Shown here piece by piece: positions 41,101-49,332 of a stretch of 64,000 nt of DNA. The notes under the pieces were generated by a model. It ran no database searches. It had not been told where the DNA came from and saw nothing but the letters and a program-made list of their open reading frames with translations. Made by a program: the position numbers and the translations under genes. The stretch is from Paraglaciecola mesophila (GTDB lineage Bacteria > Pseudomonadota > Gammaproteobacteria > Enterobacterales > Alteromonadaceae): contig NZ_CP047656.1 of the NCBI RefSeq assembly GCF_009906955.1, positions 2,373,501 to 2,437,500 of the forward strand. The letters run 5' to 3'. Within the stretch, counting starts at the first letter, position 1, and each line of letters starts with the position of its first letter.

Positions 41101-41347
41101 CGAAAGCAAATTTTCTCACCTGCAACGCCAGCCAAACCACGAGGAATTACAACCCTTAGTGCATGCGTTGCACGGTATATGTTGTTACACGGGGGCTGTG
41201 GGACTGCATGCCAGTTGCTCTGAGTTAGAAGGCCAGTTAAAGCGACAGCAATATAACCACGTTCCTAGCTTGTTAGATAAACTCATCAAGGACATTCAAA
41301 CCTTGCGTCACCAAGCAAACGAGATAAAACTCACCATGCTCGAATAA
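38171..41347 (+). CDS. Hybrid sensor kinase with DISM extracellular and 7TM domains, two receivers and an HPt domain
   Basis: The GTG at 38171 has AGGAAG upstream and is followed by a clear signal peptide, so it is preferred to a TTG at 38117. The product has 1058 residues: a 7TMR-DISM extracellular beta domain (about 40-190), a seven-helix membrane domain (190-395), a coiled coil, HisKA with H454 (NMSHEIRTPLNA), an ATPase domain to about 665, a degenerate receiver (about 680-790), a full receiver with D867 (LILMDVQMPNMDG) and a C-terminal HPt domain with H998. DISM domains are thought to bind carbohydrate or similar ligands. The partner regulator is not adjacent. Confidence 0.88.
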   Translation: MENTLRHYLANLPFRIWPSLLICLMTLPVFFSASAQQTESLVQLISKNQEVSLSSSISIMHESGAELSVTQVREQLSQFVWHSGGNPNYGFSEHGVWLYTTLSNVTTTDKWVVSVAFSQLDNVDMYILQDGQIIASSFQGKLGMQSHYRLPVMKAELPYAQTVELFIRLQSQHSSLVAPISIMSNSSHEMQNFYDSLLWGLFYGGLIILAIYNLVVYFALREVSLLAYVGYICTVLVWQFVWGGHASMILPQGLSHWFDMHTDIIFVLIGIGSGVFTLVFLEAKHTAPKTLPFIKVSIGLLAVMGLCSMINIFPPIWQNAAVYVVSMLAISCYTYAGFESYSNRFYAARYFIFAWSILATCALIGMFSLVDMLPSNFITTYCFQFGVFFESALFSLALMDKSRHQLQLEVQQATNDLRNNIELVEEQNVRLDIARKEAVAASNVKSQFLANMSHEIRTPLNAILGFSKELQQGDFSADKRDQINIINAAADNLMTIVNDVLDVSKIEAGKLQINSHPFSINELLEEMIGVMAKSAHLKGLEFVYDIEPLPLKLIGDSYRIRQILNNLLGNALKFTDTGHIGLSASGKLLEHGIFELIIKIEDTGIGISREDKRKLFTAFSQVDDALNRSYQGTGLGLVICKELVKLMHGQLSLQSSPGQGSVFNVTVRMNILNTKPSISANSEWQNQTVLLYEPYPNARFTASKLLHSLGAKVTSADSIAFLQTCTQPFDYLIYCIHPQYPIANEKAFVCAEHIKAKRKLLLCSGEDSCCRFSKFTEQFSPQLRLPLTPGKLKEVMHKPAQAPVNELQQRLESLPPVTVLAVDDMEMNLRLLSTWLKSSRLTLKLAFSGQDAVTLCQENEYDLILMDVQMPNMDGLQATQLIRKTKLNFGTPIIAVTAHAFKEEQQRLLNSGMDDYLPKPLDLSDLVDLINRWCHQGEDDEPQAEIFNWPLALKRANQNADAARDLFAQFIEQLPEFESKFSHLQRQPNHEELQPLVHALHGICCYTGAVGLHASCSELEGQLKRQQYNHVPSLLDKLIKDIQTLRHQANEIKLTMLE

Positions 41348-41386
41348 CCAGTTAGTAGCCAATAAACATAAAATACCAAGTGTGTT

Positions 41387-42067
41387 TTATTTTTGTTGGC
41401 TTAAAACAAACTCCTGACATTCCCGCAATAATTGCACAAATTCTTGTTCACTGCGGTCTAGCTCAGACACATTAATGTATAGATCGTAACCTAGGCGCTC
41501 GCGCAATTTTGTCATCCGGTTCGCCAACATGGCTTGAGCTCCCATAAGCACAGTACCGTCGGGCAGTTTGTGTTTATCATCTTCGACTAGATTGGCACTA
41601 AAGCTTAGTCCCGACGCGCTGTCGGCTTTGTCTCCGAGTAACAGCAGAGAACGCTGCTCCATTAAAAGATGGATCATTAATTTGATAGGTGTGGTGGTTA
41701 AAAAAGGACGATAGTCTTTTAATTTTATCCCCACCAAGCTTAAATCTTCCAACGCTAAATCACGGTGCGCCCGGGGAACATCGATACGTTGAATATTACT
41801 CCAGTTAACATGCCACTGCCCTTTACGATGCTGATAGCATATAGACTCATGGGATAACTCAAGACTAAAAATAGGTTCACGAAATTTAAACCAAGCGATA
41901 AGTAACGCCACAATTCCCGCGCTGGTGACAAATACCCCGGCTAAAAAAAACGCCTCCGGTAACCAAGCAAAAATCCCCGCCGCCACCAGCAACGCAGTCA
42001 TGCCAAATAGGCTGGTTGTTAGCACATTGCGTTTAGCCGAGGCGCGAATTTGTATTATATCTTGCAT
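41387..42067 (-). CDS. DUF2982 membrane protein
   Basis: The product has 226 residues with two N-terminal hydrophobic helices (about 15-60) and a C-terminal cytoplasmic region containing LEDLSLVGIKLKDY. The whole matches DUF2982 of Alteromonadales and Vibrionales, function unknown. AGGAA precedes the ATG. It converges with the hybrid kinase gene. Confidence 0.75.
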   Translation of the reverse strand: MQDIIQIRASAKRNVLTTSLFGMTALLVAAGIFAWLPEAFFLAGVFVTSAGIVALLIAWFKFREPIFSLELSHESICYQHRKGQWHVNWSNIQRIDVPRAHRDLALEDLSLVGIKLKDYRPFLTTTPIKLMIHLLMEQRSLLLLGDKADSASGLSFSANLVEDDKHKLPDGTVLMGAQAMLANRMTKLRERLGYDLYINVSELDRSEQEFVQLLRECQEFVLSQQK

Positions 42068-42534
42068 GTTATTCCTATGACTAAACCCAAAAGCAAAAGT
42101 ACATCAAGCCCATTAATATGCCCCAAAGAACAATAAGGCGCATGCGTAAACATCGAGGACAATCTGATTTAAACAGACCGGACAAGGTGATTTTATCATT
42201 TGGTTTGACACGTTTTTTTGCTGGTAACAATTCAATTGTCCACAAGATGGAGATGGCTCAAAGTGCCAATATTCTACCTGATTACGGCCCAGGTAAAATA
42301 CGCTATTTACCCATTCATATTCCGTTAAGCAAATAAACCGTACGATTTGTTATACAAATTTAAAGATTTGTCACTAGAATAAAGCTCATGCAATTGTTCA
42401 GACTTGGCATTTATGTCGTGTCGGTATCAAGTGAAGTAGAACAAGCAAGGATGAGACTGTTCTTTATTTTTAAGCTGACCGCTTAGCTTAATCGGGGCGA
42501 CACCCGCAGGCAGTCATTCGTTCAAGGTTGTTAT
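42068..42534. other. Intergenic region with no supported gene
   Basis: A 72-residue frame at 42118-42336 starts without a ribosome site and has no recognisable features, so I do not call it. The right part should hold the promoter of the protease gene, but no clear -35/-10 pair stands out. Confidence 0.4.
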
Positions 42535-45201
42535 ATGCAAGCTGTAAAAAGACATATCGTTAGTAAATTAGCCCAACGTATTTTATTCACCACCTTCTCT
42601 GTTTTTAGTTCACTCAACATAAGTAACGCTTTTGCGGAATCACTGTGGATCACTTCGTCGCAAGCCAAAGCGAGTAAAACAGAGGAAAGCACTAAAGTCT
42701 CGGTGTCAAAAGGCAACTTTCAATCCTTAGACAGCTCGTCATTGCAGCAACGTTTCAGCAATAAAAGTACAGAGCTTACTTTAGCCATACCGCTACCTGA
42801 TGGCACCTTAGCCGACTTTACGTTAACCCCGTCATCTGTTATGTCTAGTGAGCTAGCTGCGCGCTACCCACAATTTATGTCATACGACGCAGTGCAAGTT
42901 AATGCTCCACACAATATTGGGCGTTTTAGCCTGACCCATAAAGGCCTTACAGGTATTTTCCGCCAACAAGGCCAATGGGCGCTATTAAGCCCTCTTTATG
43001 AAGGTAATGACGAACAATACGTCAGCTACTACTACCTCGATTCTGAGGGCGAAAGTTTAATCCCCAAAGGCATGGACGATTCAATCGATTCGCTTTCACT
43101 CCACGAAGAGGACAGGACCGCTAGCCTAACTACGGCCCAGAAAACCACAGGCGATACCCTCACCACATATCGCTTAGCCCTTAGCGCAACGGGTGAATAC
43201 ACTCAAGCCGTGGGAGGATCAAAGGCAGATGCAGTGGCCGAAATGATTACGCTAGTCAATCGTGTCAATCAGATTTTACTGGTGGATACAGCCATACAGT
43301 TTGAGTTAATCGATAACGAAGACATTATTTATACTGATGCCGCAACCGACCCCTATACCAATAGCGACGCAAACGAAGACATAGACACCAATCAGCAAGT
43401 TGTCGATGATGCTATCGGCACGGAAAATTATGATATAGGGCACTTACTAGCCACAAACCCTGGTGGTCTCGCCTTTGTTGGAGTGGTATGCCTTAACACC
43501 CACAAAGCTAGGGGTTATACGGGTAATACTAGCCCTCAAGGCGAGCGTTTCTATATTGATTTGGTGATCCACGAACTAGGCCACCAACTGGATGCCACTC
43601 ATTCGTTTAATGCTCAGGATTTTGATAATTGTGATGAAGAGCAGCGCAGCAGCTCAAGTGCATTTGAACCAGGCAGTGGCTCTACGATTATGTCTTACGC
43701 GGGGATATGTGGTGGGCAAAATCTTCAGTTTAATAGCGATCCCTACTTTCATGCTGGCTCAGTAGAACAAATTCGCGATTTCGTAGACACAGGACGCGGC
43801 CGCTTGTGCGGTACTACGACTAACTTGAGCAATGCGGCACCAGAGGTAACTGTCGACTCGACTAGCTATAATATCCCTGCCAATACGCCGTTTGTACTGG
43901 ACGCGCAAGCAAGCGATGACGAGACGTTAAACTACACGTGGGAGCAAATAGATGCCGGTGGCGAAACAGGCGGCACCGCCGACGCCAGTGAAATGCGCAG
44001 TGACAATGGCGCGAACCCTCTGTTTCGCTCTTATGCTGCAGTAGCTGAAAGCTCCCGTTACTTCCCTGCATTAGAGGATGTGTTAAACGATACTGTCAGT
44101 TTCGGTGAAGCCTATCCCACAACCGATCGAGAACTCACTTTTCGCATAACGGCAAAAGACAATCGAGGCGGCGTCGATACGGCAGATGTGACCTTAGACG
44201 TCACAAACACTGGCTCAGCATTCACCGTTACTCAACCTACCGGGACATCAGTCTGGCAAGGCAATACCGCGCAGACCATTGCATGGAATACCGCCAGTAC
44301 ACAAAACGCGCCAATCAATTGCCAATCCGTGGCTATTAATGCTGATTTAGATGGTGATAACGTCTTTGACAGTGTGCTCATCAGCGATACGCCGAATGAT
44401 GGTGAGCAAGTCATCTTTGCGCCAAATACGATCACAGCAAATGCTAGAGTCATGGTGAGCTGTGTTGATAATGTGTTTTATGCAGTCAACCCTGGCAGTT
44501 TTACGATCACTCAAGGTAGTTCAAATGTGGCTCCAGTGATCGATGGCCAAGCCGTACTCAGCGTTAGCGAAGAAGGCAGTATTGCCGTTACCCTAGACGA
44601 TTTACAGGTAACAGACCCAGACTCTACCTATCCTGATAATTTCACCTTAGCGTTGCAAGCAGGCAATAATTACAGTATCGAAAATACCAACACAGTCGTA
44701 CCTGATGCCAATTTCAGTGGTGAGCTATCGGTCTCGGTGACGGTTAATGATGGGATTGATGACTCAACTGCATTCCCTTTGGTGGTTACGGTTAACCCAG
44801 TCAATGATGCCCCGCAAGCGACAAATGACACCCAGACGGTTGCTCAAGATAGTGCCGCGACACTCATTAATGTATTGAATAATGACACGGATATTGACGG
44901 GGACACGTTAAGCATTAGCGATATTAGTTATTCAGGCTCGGGGACTGTGAGTATCAGTGGTGAGCAAATTAGCTATCAACCTGCATCAGGTTTTTCAGGT
45001 AACGAAAGCCTGTCTTATACCGTGAGTGACGGTAGCGAAACTGATACCGGGACCTTAACCATAACCGTTACTGCAACGCCTACCAATAACACACCGGCCA
45101 GCGGCAACAGCTCAGGCGGCGGTGGTTCCCTTGGTTATTTTTGGCTAGGCTTGTTGAGTATAACCACACTTATGCGCCGACGTATTCGGGATCTGTCTTA
45201 A
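42535..45201 (+). CDS. Secreted reprolysin-like zinc metalloprotease with GlyGly-CTERM sorting signal
   Basis: The product has 888 residues. A signal peptide (about 1-35) is followed by a propeptide, then a metallopeptidase domain with HELGHQLDATH (zinc ligands H346, H350, H356, general base E347) and a Met-turn (TIMSYAG). Later there are Ig/cadherin-like repeats (about 430-840; NAAPEVTVDS, VNPVNDAPQATND, VLNNDTDIDGD). The end carries a Gly-rich run, a hydrophobic helix and a basic tail (GGGGSLG, then RRRIRD), the GlyGly-CTERM signal cut by rhombosortase before surface display or release. The next gene starts within its stop codon. Confidence 0.9.
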   Translation: MQAVKRHIVSKLAQRILFTTFSVFSSLNISNAFAESLWITSSQAKASKTEESTKVSVSKGNFQSLDSSSLQQRFSNKSTELTLAIPLPDGTLADFTLTPSSVMSSELAARYPQFMSYDAVQVNAPHNIGRFSLTHKGLTGIFRQQGQWALLSPLYEGNDEQYVSYYYLDSEGESLIPKGMDDSIDSLSLHEEDRTASLTTAQKTTGDTLTTYRLALSATGEYTQAVGGSKADAVAEMITLVNRVNQILLVDTAIQFELIDNEDIIYTDAATDPYTNSDANEDIDTNQQVVDDAIGTENYDIGHLLATNPGGLAFVGVVCLNTHKARGYTGNTSPQGERFYIDLVIHELGHQLDATHSFNAQDFDNCDEEQRSSSSAFEPGSGSTIMSYAGICGGQNLQFNSDPYFHAGSVEQIRDFVDTGRGRLCGTTTNLSNAAPEVTVDSTSYNIPANTPFVLDAQASDDETLNYTWEQIDAGGETGGTADASEMRSDNGANPLFRSYAAVAESSRYFPALEDVLNDTVSFGEAYPTTDRELTFRITAKDNRGGVDTADVTLDVTNTGSAFTVTQPTGTSVWQGNTAQTIAWNTASTQNAPINCQSVAINADLDGDNVFDSVLISDTPNDGEQVIFAPNTITANARVMVSCVDNVFYAVNPGSFTITQGSSNVAPVIDGQAVLSVSEEGSIAVTLDDLQVTDPDSTYPDNFTLALQAGNNYSIENTNTVVPDANFSGELSVSVTVNDGIDDSTAFPLVVTVNPVNDAPQATNDTQTVAQDSAATLINVLNNDTDIDGDTLSISDISYSGSGTVSISGEQISYQPASGFSGNESLSYTVSDGSETDTGTLTITVTATPTNNTPASGNSSGGGGSLGYFWLGLLSITTLMRRRIRDLS

Positions 45202-45692
45202 TGGCAAGAAAGATTACATCGAGTGACATATTAGTGCCTCTTTTGCTTATAAGCCTGATGAACGTAGCGGCCTGCACCTCTTTTTCTAAAGGAAGCGAAA
45301 AAGGCAGTGACGCGCCGCTAAGCTCGGGAGAGAGTAATAGCTCTCATCAGCAAGGTGGGTCATCCCATCCTATAAAAACATTACAGAAGACCAAAGTGAC
45401 TAACCATCCACACCCATTAAGTTGGGTTCAGGGCGCAGATCCGCTTAGTGATGCACGCCAAGCCATCAAGGCCAACGATTTACGGTTTTTGGCCTTCGCT
45501 GGGCGTGCGATTGCTATTCCTGGGGTTAACTTGGCTGAATACCCTATTGAGTACTTAGAGCAACATTGCGGATACCGCACCCTAAAAGGAACTGGTGATA
45601 CTTTACGCGTGGGAGAGCAAACAAGCCTGCGCTCCCTAGCCCACGATTACGCCATAGTGTACAACCAAACGATACTCGCTTCCTGCCTGTAA
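45201..45692 (+). CDS. Small lipoprotein translationally coupled to the metalloprotease
   Basis: The ATG at 45201 shares a base with the protease stop codon (TAATG). The product has 163 residues with a lipobox VAAC (C25), a Ser/Gly-rich spacer (about 30-65) and a folded C-terminal part (about 75-163) I do not recognise. The coupling implies that both proteins are made together. It could be a secretion or inhibitor partner of the protease; this is inference only. Confidence 0.65.
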   Translation: MARKITSSDILVPLLLISLMNVAACTSFSKGSEKGSDAPLSSGESNSSHQQGGSSHPIKTLQKTKVTNHPHPLSWVQGADPLSDARQAIKANDLRFLAFAGRAIAIPGVNLAEYPIEYLEQHCGYRTLKGTGDTLRVGEQTSLRSLAHDYAIVYNQTILASCL

Positions 45693-45951
45693 CATCGCTT
45701 CAGGTAGGGGCTATCGGCGCTGCGTAACCTCAAAATAAACTCAAAAAAACCTCAAAATTGACTTATTTGTAACCCAGAAAATAAAAACTGGCGTAGTCTT
45801 TTCTTAAACGCATGCCTTATCGACAACACGCTTCAAGGCACATCCTTTTCAGGCTTCATTTTTTCGTTTTTACTTTTATCAAGCTAACAGCCATTGCGTT
45901 CATCTATTTTCGCTTTTTCCTCTAAATATAGGGATAAGGCTTAAAACTAAG

Positions 45952-45970
45952 TCACCTCAGGGTGAGGTGA
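45952..45970 (+). promoter_or_regulatory. Hairpin just upstream of a ribosome binding site
   Basis: TCACCTCA / TGAGGTGA with a three-base loop (GGG) ends four bases before the AAGGAG site of the next gene. It could affect translation or mRNA stability. Confidence 0.35.
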
Positions 45971-45990
45971 TAACAAGGAGAGTAAACGAC

Positions 45991-46431
45991 ATGAAAAGTA
46001 TAAAAAAGGCATTTTTAATTGGCACCTTAGCATTATCAATATCTACAATTGCGCTTGCCCAAGAATCTAGTTACAGCTTTGGAACAGTTTGGGAAGCACA
46101 TGGTATTCGGGTGCTACCCGGTCAATTTGAAAACTACATGGACCACTTAGCAGGTAGTTGGAAAGATGTGTATGAGTTCGCCAAAAAAGAAGGCCATGTG
46201 GTGGATTATCACGTATTGGCATCCAATCATGCCCGTGTGGGTGAGCCCGACTTGATTTTAGTGATTGAGTACAAAGACTATGTCAAAACCGCTGAGTACG
46301 AAGCATTTCAAAAGAAAATTGACGAAATGTTATCTACTAACGAACGCCAAGCAGATAAAGAGTTTGGCGACAGAGGAAGCATGCGGGAGACCTTGAGCTC
46401 TTACCAATATCATGAATTAAACCTCAAATAG
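45991..46431 (+). CDS. Exported small protein of unknown function
   Basis: The ATG at 45991 follows AAGGAG at good spacing; an in-frame start at 45967 is discarded. The product has 146 residues with a signal peptide (about 1-23, ending ALAQ). The mature part (GIRVLPGQFENYMDHLAGSW, LILVIEYKDY) looks like a ferredoxin-like dimeric alpha/beta barrel fold, as in monooxygenase/EthD-like proteins. No function can be given. A perfect inverted repeat follows it. Confidence 0.6.
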   Translation: MKSIKKAFLIGTLALSISTIALAQESSYSFGTVWEAHGIRVLPGQFENYMDHLAGSWKDVYEFAKKEGHVVDYHVLASNHARVGEPDLILVIEYKDYVKTAEYEAFQKKIDEMLSTNERQADKEFGDRGSMRETLSSYQYHELNLK

Positions 46432-46454
46432 CGGGTACTTTAACGAGCACTCAA

Positions 46455-46487
46455 GTCAATTGCGCGAAATATCATTGCGCAATTGAC
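46455..46487. repeat. Perfect inverted repeat with 11-bp arms
   Basis: GTCAATTGCGC and GCGCAATTGAC are perfect reverse complements around an 11-base loop. It stands between two plus-strand genes. No T run follows, so it is not a standard terminator, though it may stabilise the upstream mRNA end. Confidence 0.6.
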
Positions 46488-46524
46488 GTTCATATAAAGA
46501 CCGTTACTAATTCAGGTCATATTG

Positions 46525-47400
46525 ATGCAACCCCGTTTCTTTCATCGCTCGCTCCTTACTTTATTTTTAGTTGTGTTATGCGCACCAGCACTGAGTTACG
46601 AGATAGAGCCTCTTGACGATGGCTTGTATCGATTTGTTGATGACCGCCACCGCTCCGTATTTCTAATCACAGAGGACGGTGCTTTGGTAACAGACCCCAT
46701 GAACACAAAGGCAGCCACTTGGCTTAAAAATCAAATCAAACAGCGCTTCAATGTACCGGTCAAGTATGTTGTTTATAGTCATAATCATTCTGACCATATC
46801 TATGGTGCCGAAGTATTCAACCACCCTGATACGGTTTTTATCGCCCACCAGTTAGCTGCTCAAGACATACATAACACAAGCGCAAATACAGTTGCGCCAG
46901 ATATCACCTTTGAGAACGACATGCTGCTAACCCTAGGAACAAATACCGTTCGCCTTACTTATCATGGACCTAATGACGGCAGAGGCTCTATTAGCATGTT
47001 ATTTGAACAACAACAGTTACTCTTTGTTGTAGACTGGATCGTCATTGGCAGAATGCCATGGCAAAAATTGTGGAGCTACGATATTCAAGGCATGATCAAC
47101 TCTACACAGGAAATTCTGAAGTATGACTTTACCACCTTTGTTGGGGGCCACGCTGACATTGGCAGTAAACAAGATGTGGCACGTTACCTAAGTTATCTAA
47201 AGCAACTATACAGTCAGGTCACGCAAGGGGCACTTGCAGGTAAATCAGTGACAGAAATTCAAGCTTCAGTCGACTTAAGCGAGTTTGATGATTTTGCCAA
47301 TTATGAAGCATGGCTCCCGTTAAACGTCGAAGGGGTCTATGAGCGTCTAATGGAAGAATCGGGCATGGGCTGGCGACCAGATGTATCCCAGCCAAAATGA
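46525..47400 (+). CDS. Exported metallo-beta-lactamase-fold hydrolase
   Basis: The ATG at 46525 gives 291 residues with a signal peptide (about 1-24). The zinc motif is HNHSDH at 86-91 (HxHxDH), with further possible ligands at GGHADIG near 207 and an Asp in VVDWIVIG. The family includes hydrolases for lactones, thioesters and other small substrates, so the substrate is open. It may form a unit with the small exported protein upstream. Confidence 0.8.
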   Translation: MQPRFFHRSLLTLFLVVLCAPALSYEIEPLDDGLYRFVDDRHRSVFLITEDGALVTDPMNTKAATWLKNQIKQRFNVPVKYVVYSHNHSDHIYGAEVFNHPDTVFIAHQLAAQDIHNTSANTVAPDITFENDMLLTLGTNTVRLTYHGPNDGRGSISMLFEQQQLLFVVDWIVIGRMPWQKLWSYDIQGMINSTQEILKYDFTTFVGGHADIGSKQDVARYLSYLKQLYSQVTQGALAGKSVTEIQASVDLSEFDDFANYEAWLPLNVEGVYERLMEESGMGWRPDVSQPK

Positions 47401-47478
47401 ACCCAAAAGGATCTTTTACTAACCAGTAATTTTGCATATAAAATGCGCCCACTACATCTCTTTATATGAGTAAAGCAC

Positions 47479-47817
47479 ATGCAAGATACAGTAAATATCG
47501 AAGATTTGATCGTTGGCGGCGGCAAAGAAGCCAAGCGCGGAGCACTTATAACCGTGCATTATCGTGGTTACTTAGAAGATGGTACTGAGTTCGACTCGTC
47601 TCATAAGAATAATGCACCTTTTCAGGTAGTGCTCAGCAACAAGCGCGTCATTCAAGGTTGGATACTTGGACTTGCAGGCATGAAAGAAGGCGGAAAGCGC
47701 AAGTTGTGGGTACCGGCATCACTTGCCTACGGTGAGCGCCAAATTGGCAATATGATCCCACCACACTCGGATTTAACGTTCGAGATCGAACTACTCGAAG
47801 TGCTCACCCGAGACTAA
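47479..47817 (+). CDS. FKBP-type peptidyl-prolyl isomerase
   Basis: The product has 112 residues, a single FKBP domain without a signal peptide. It shows VHYRGYLEDGTEFDSS, VIQGWILGLAGMKEGGKRKLWVP and LAYGERQIG...IPPHSDLTFEIELL, which include the ligand-pocket residues. It catalyses cis-trans isomerisation of Xaa-Pro bonds, probably in the cytoplasm. Confidence 0.92.
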   Translation: MQDTVNIEDLIVGGGKEAKRGALITVHYRGYLEDGTEFDSSHKNNAPFQVVLSNKRVIQGWILGLAGMKEGGKRKLWVPASLAYGERQIGNMIPPHSDLTFEIELLEVLTRD

Positions 47818-47881
47818 CTCGCTTTTACGTTTGGCCAGCCATGACTCGCAAAATACTGCGTTAACAAAAAACTGGCCAATA

Positions 47882-48475
47882 TCACAGAAATACAGGGTAC
47901 AAAGACAAGACCAACAGTCCGGCCATAGTGAAATTGAAGATTCTAAGCCGTTTTTCTTGGGTTAAAAAAACCTGTATTTTTTGCCCTAAGATTGTCCAAC
48001 CACTGATACAGGGAAAGTTCACTGCTCCAAACACACATGCGACCATTACCACAGCTAACACGCTCTTGGTGGGTGCATACACGCTGATTGCGGTTAGCGC
48101 CATTGTCCACGCTTTCGGGTTGACCCATTGAAACATCACGGCTTGTACAAAGGTCATGGGCTTGGCGTCGCCCTTCACGCCGTTTGTGGCTTTTGAAGAA
48201 GTCGCTATTTTGTATGCCAAATAAAGTAAATAGGCGACACTGAGTACTTTTAAAATTTGGTAAGAAATAGGAAATGCATCAAATAGCTGCATAATTCCAA
48301 GCCCGACTAGCACCACCATTAACGTAAAGCCTAGCGACACACCAAACATATGCGGCAAAGAACGCTTAATACCGAAGTTTGCGCCTGATGCCATCAACAT
48401 AAGGTTATTCGGCCCTGGGGTTATCGAAGACACAAGTGCAAAAAGCACTAGGGCGCTGAGTATATCAAATGTCAT
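47882..48475 (-). CDS. LysE/RhtB-family amino-acid exporter
   Basis: The product has 197 residues with six hydrophobic segments and the family start TPGPNNLMLMASGANFG (about 20-36). LysE-type proteins export amino acids or related metabolites. GAGGAG precedes the start. It is divergent from an Lrp/AsnC gene, the usual arrangement of an amino-acid exporter with its regulator. Confidence 0.88.
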   Translation of the reverse strand: MTFDILSALVLFALVSSITPGPNNLMLMASGANFGIKRSLPHMFGVSLGFTLMVVLVGLGIMQLFDAFPISYQILKVLSVAYLLYLAYKIATSSKATNGVKGDAKPMTFVQAVMFQWVNPKAWTMALTAISVYAPTKSVLAVVMVACVFGAVNFPCISGWTILGQKIQVFLTQEKRLRIFNFTMAGLLVLSLYPVFL

Positions 48476-48592
48476 AAACGCTAAACTCCTCTAAACCAAA
48501 ATTTACCTAAAGAATAATACGTGCAATTATAAAGAGCTATAAGTGAAATTGCTGCGCTATAATCAGCGCAAAACAAACCAAACACACAACAA

Positions 48593-49045
48593 ATGAATAG
48601 AAAAGACACAGTTAACGAAAGAATATTGCATGTGCTAACTTTACACGGGCGGATCCCGAATACTGAACTCGCGGAAAAAATCGGCTTATCAGCCTCGGCG
48701 TGTTTACGCAGGGTACAAGAGCTGGAGAATAACGGAGTTATTAAAGGTTACCGCGCGATACTTGACAGTGAGTTACTGGGCAACGGTTTTATTGCCTACG
48801 TTACTGTTGGCCTAGGCCAGCATACCAAAGCTTCGCAGGCCGCTTTCGAGCAAGCGATTGCTGATGCAACAGAAGTTAAAGAGTGCCATAACGTGACTGG
48901 GTCATTTGAATATATTTTACGAGTTGAAACGCGTAATTTAAAAACCTACAAAACCTTTCACACCGACACGCTCGGTACACTTGAGCAAGTCAGTACTATC
49001 ACCACACATGTGGTGATGGACTCGCCAAAAGATCAACGAGTCTAG
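48593..49045 (+). CDS. Lrp/AsnC-family regulator, probably of the divergent exporter
   Basis: The product has 150 residues with an N-terminal helix-turn-helix (NTELAEKIGLSASACLRRVQELE, about 22-45) and an AsnC-type ligand domain (about 65-148; SFEYILRVE). It lies divergent from the LysE gene with 117 bases between them, so it probably controls export in response to an amino acid. Confidence 0.87.
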   Translation: MNRKDTVNERILHVLTLHGRIPNTELAEKIGLSASACLRRVQELENNGVIKGYRAILDSELLGNGFIAYVTVGLGQHTKASQAAFEQAIADATEVKECHNVTGSFEYILRVETRNLKTYKTFHTDTLGTLEQVSTITTHVVMDSPKDQRV

Positions 49046-49332
49046 CGACATAAAAGCAGGTTATTGCCCAAAACGATGACCTGCCAAACAACGCCATAAA
49101 CATTAAAGTCGCCTCAAAATAACACACAGTGTTGGAAGGATTACCATCGATGTTCTAGGGTATTATTGTACACACTTGAAAGACAAGCATGTACTCATCG
49201 GCGCTTGCGAAGTTTCGATATACCCGCCTCAATTTACGAAGAGACAGTACCTTTCACAATCTAAATTGCGCTCTGCCCAGCGTGATCTTACTTGTTCTCT
49301 ATTTGGGTTGTCTCCCTCAGAAGGATTTGAAC

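Noticed and set aside
42118..42336. A 72-residue reading frame
   Set aside because: No ribosome site, no recognisable domain and a basic, low-information sequence.
49064..49104. GCAGGT / ACCTGC inverted repeat after the second Lrp gene
   Set aside because: Only six pairs with a 17-base loop and no T run; too weak to call a terminator.
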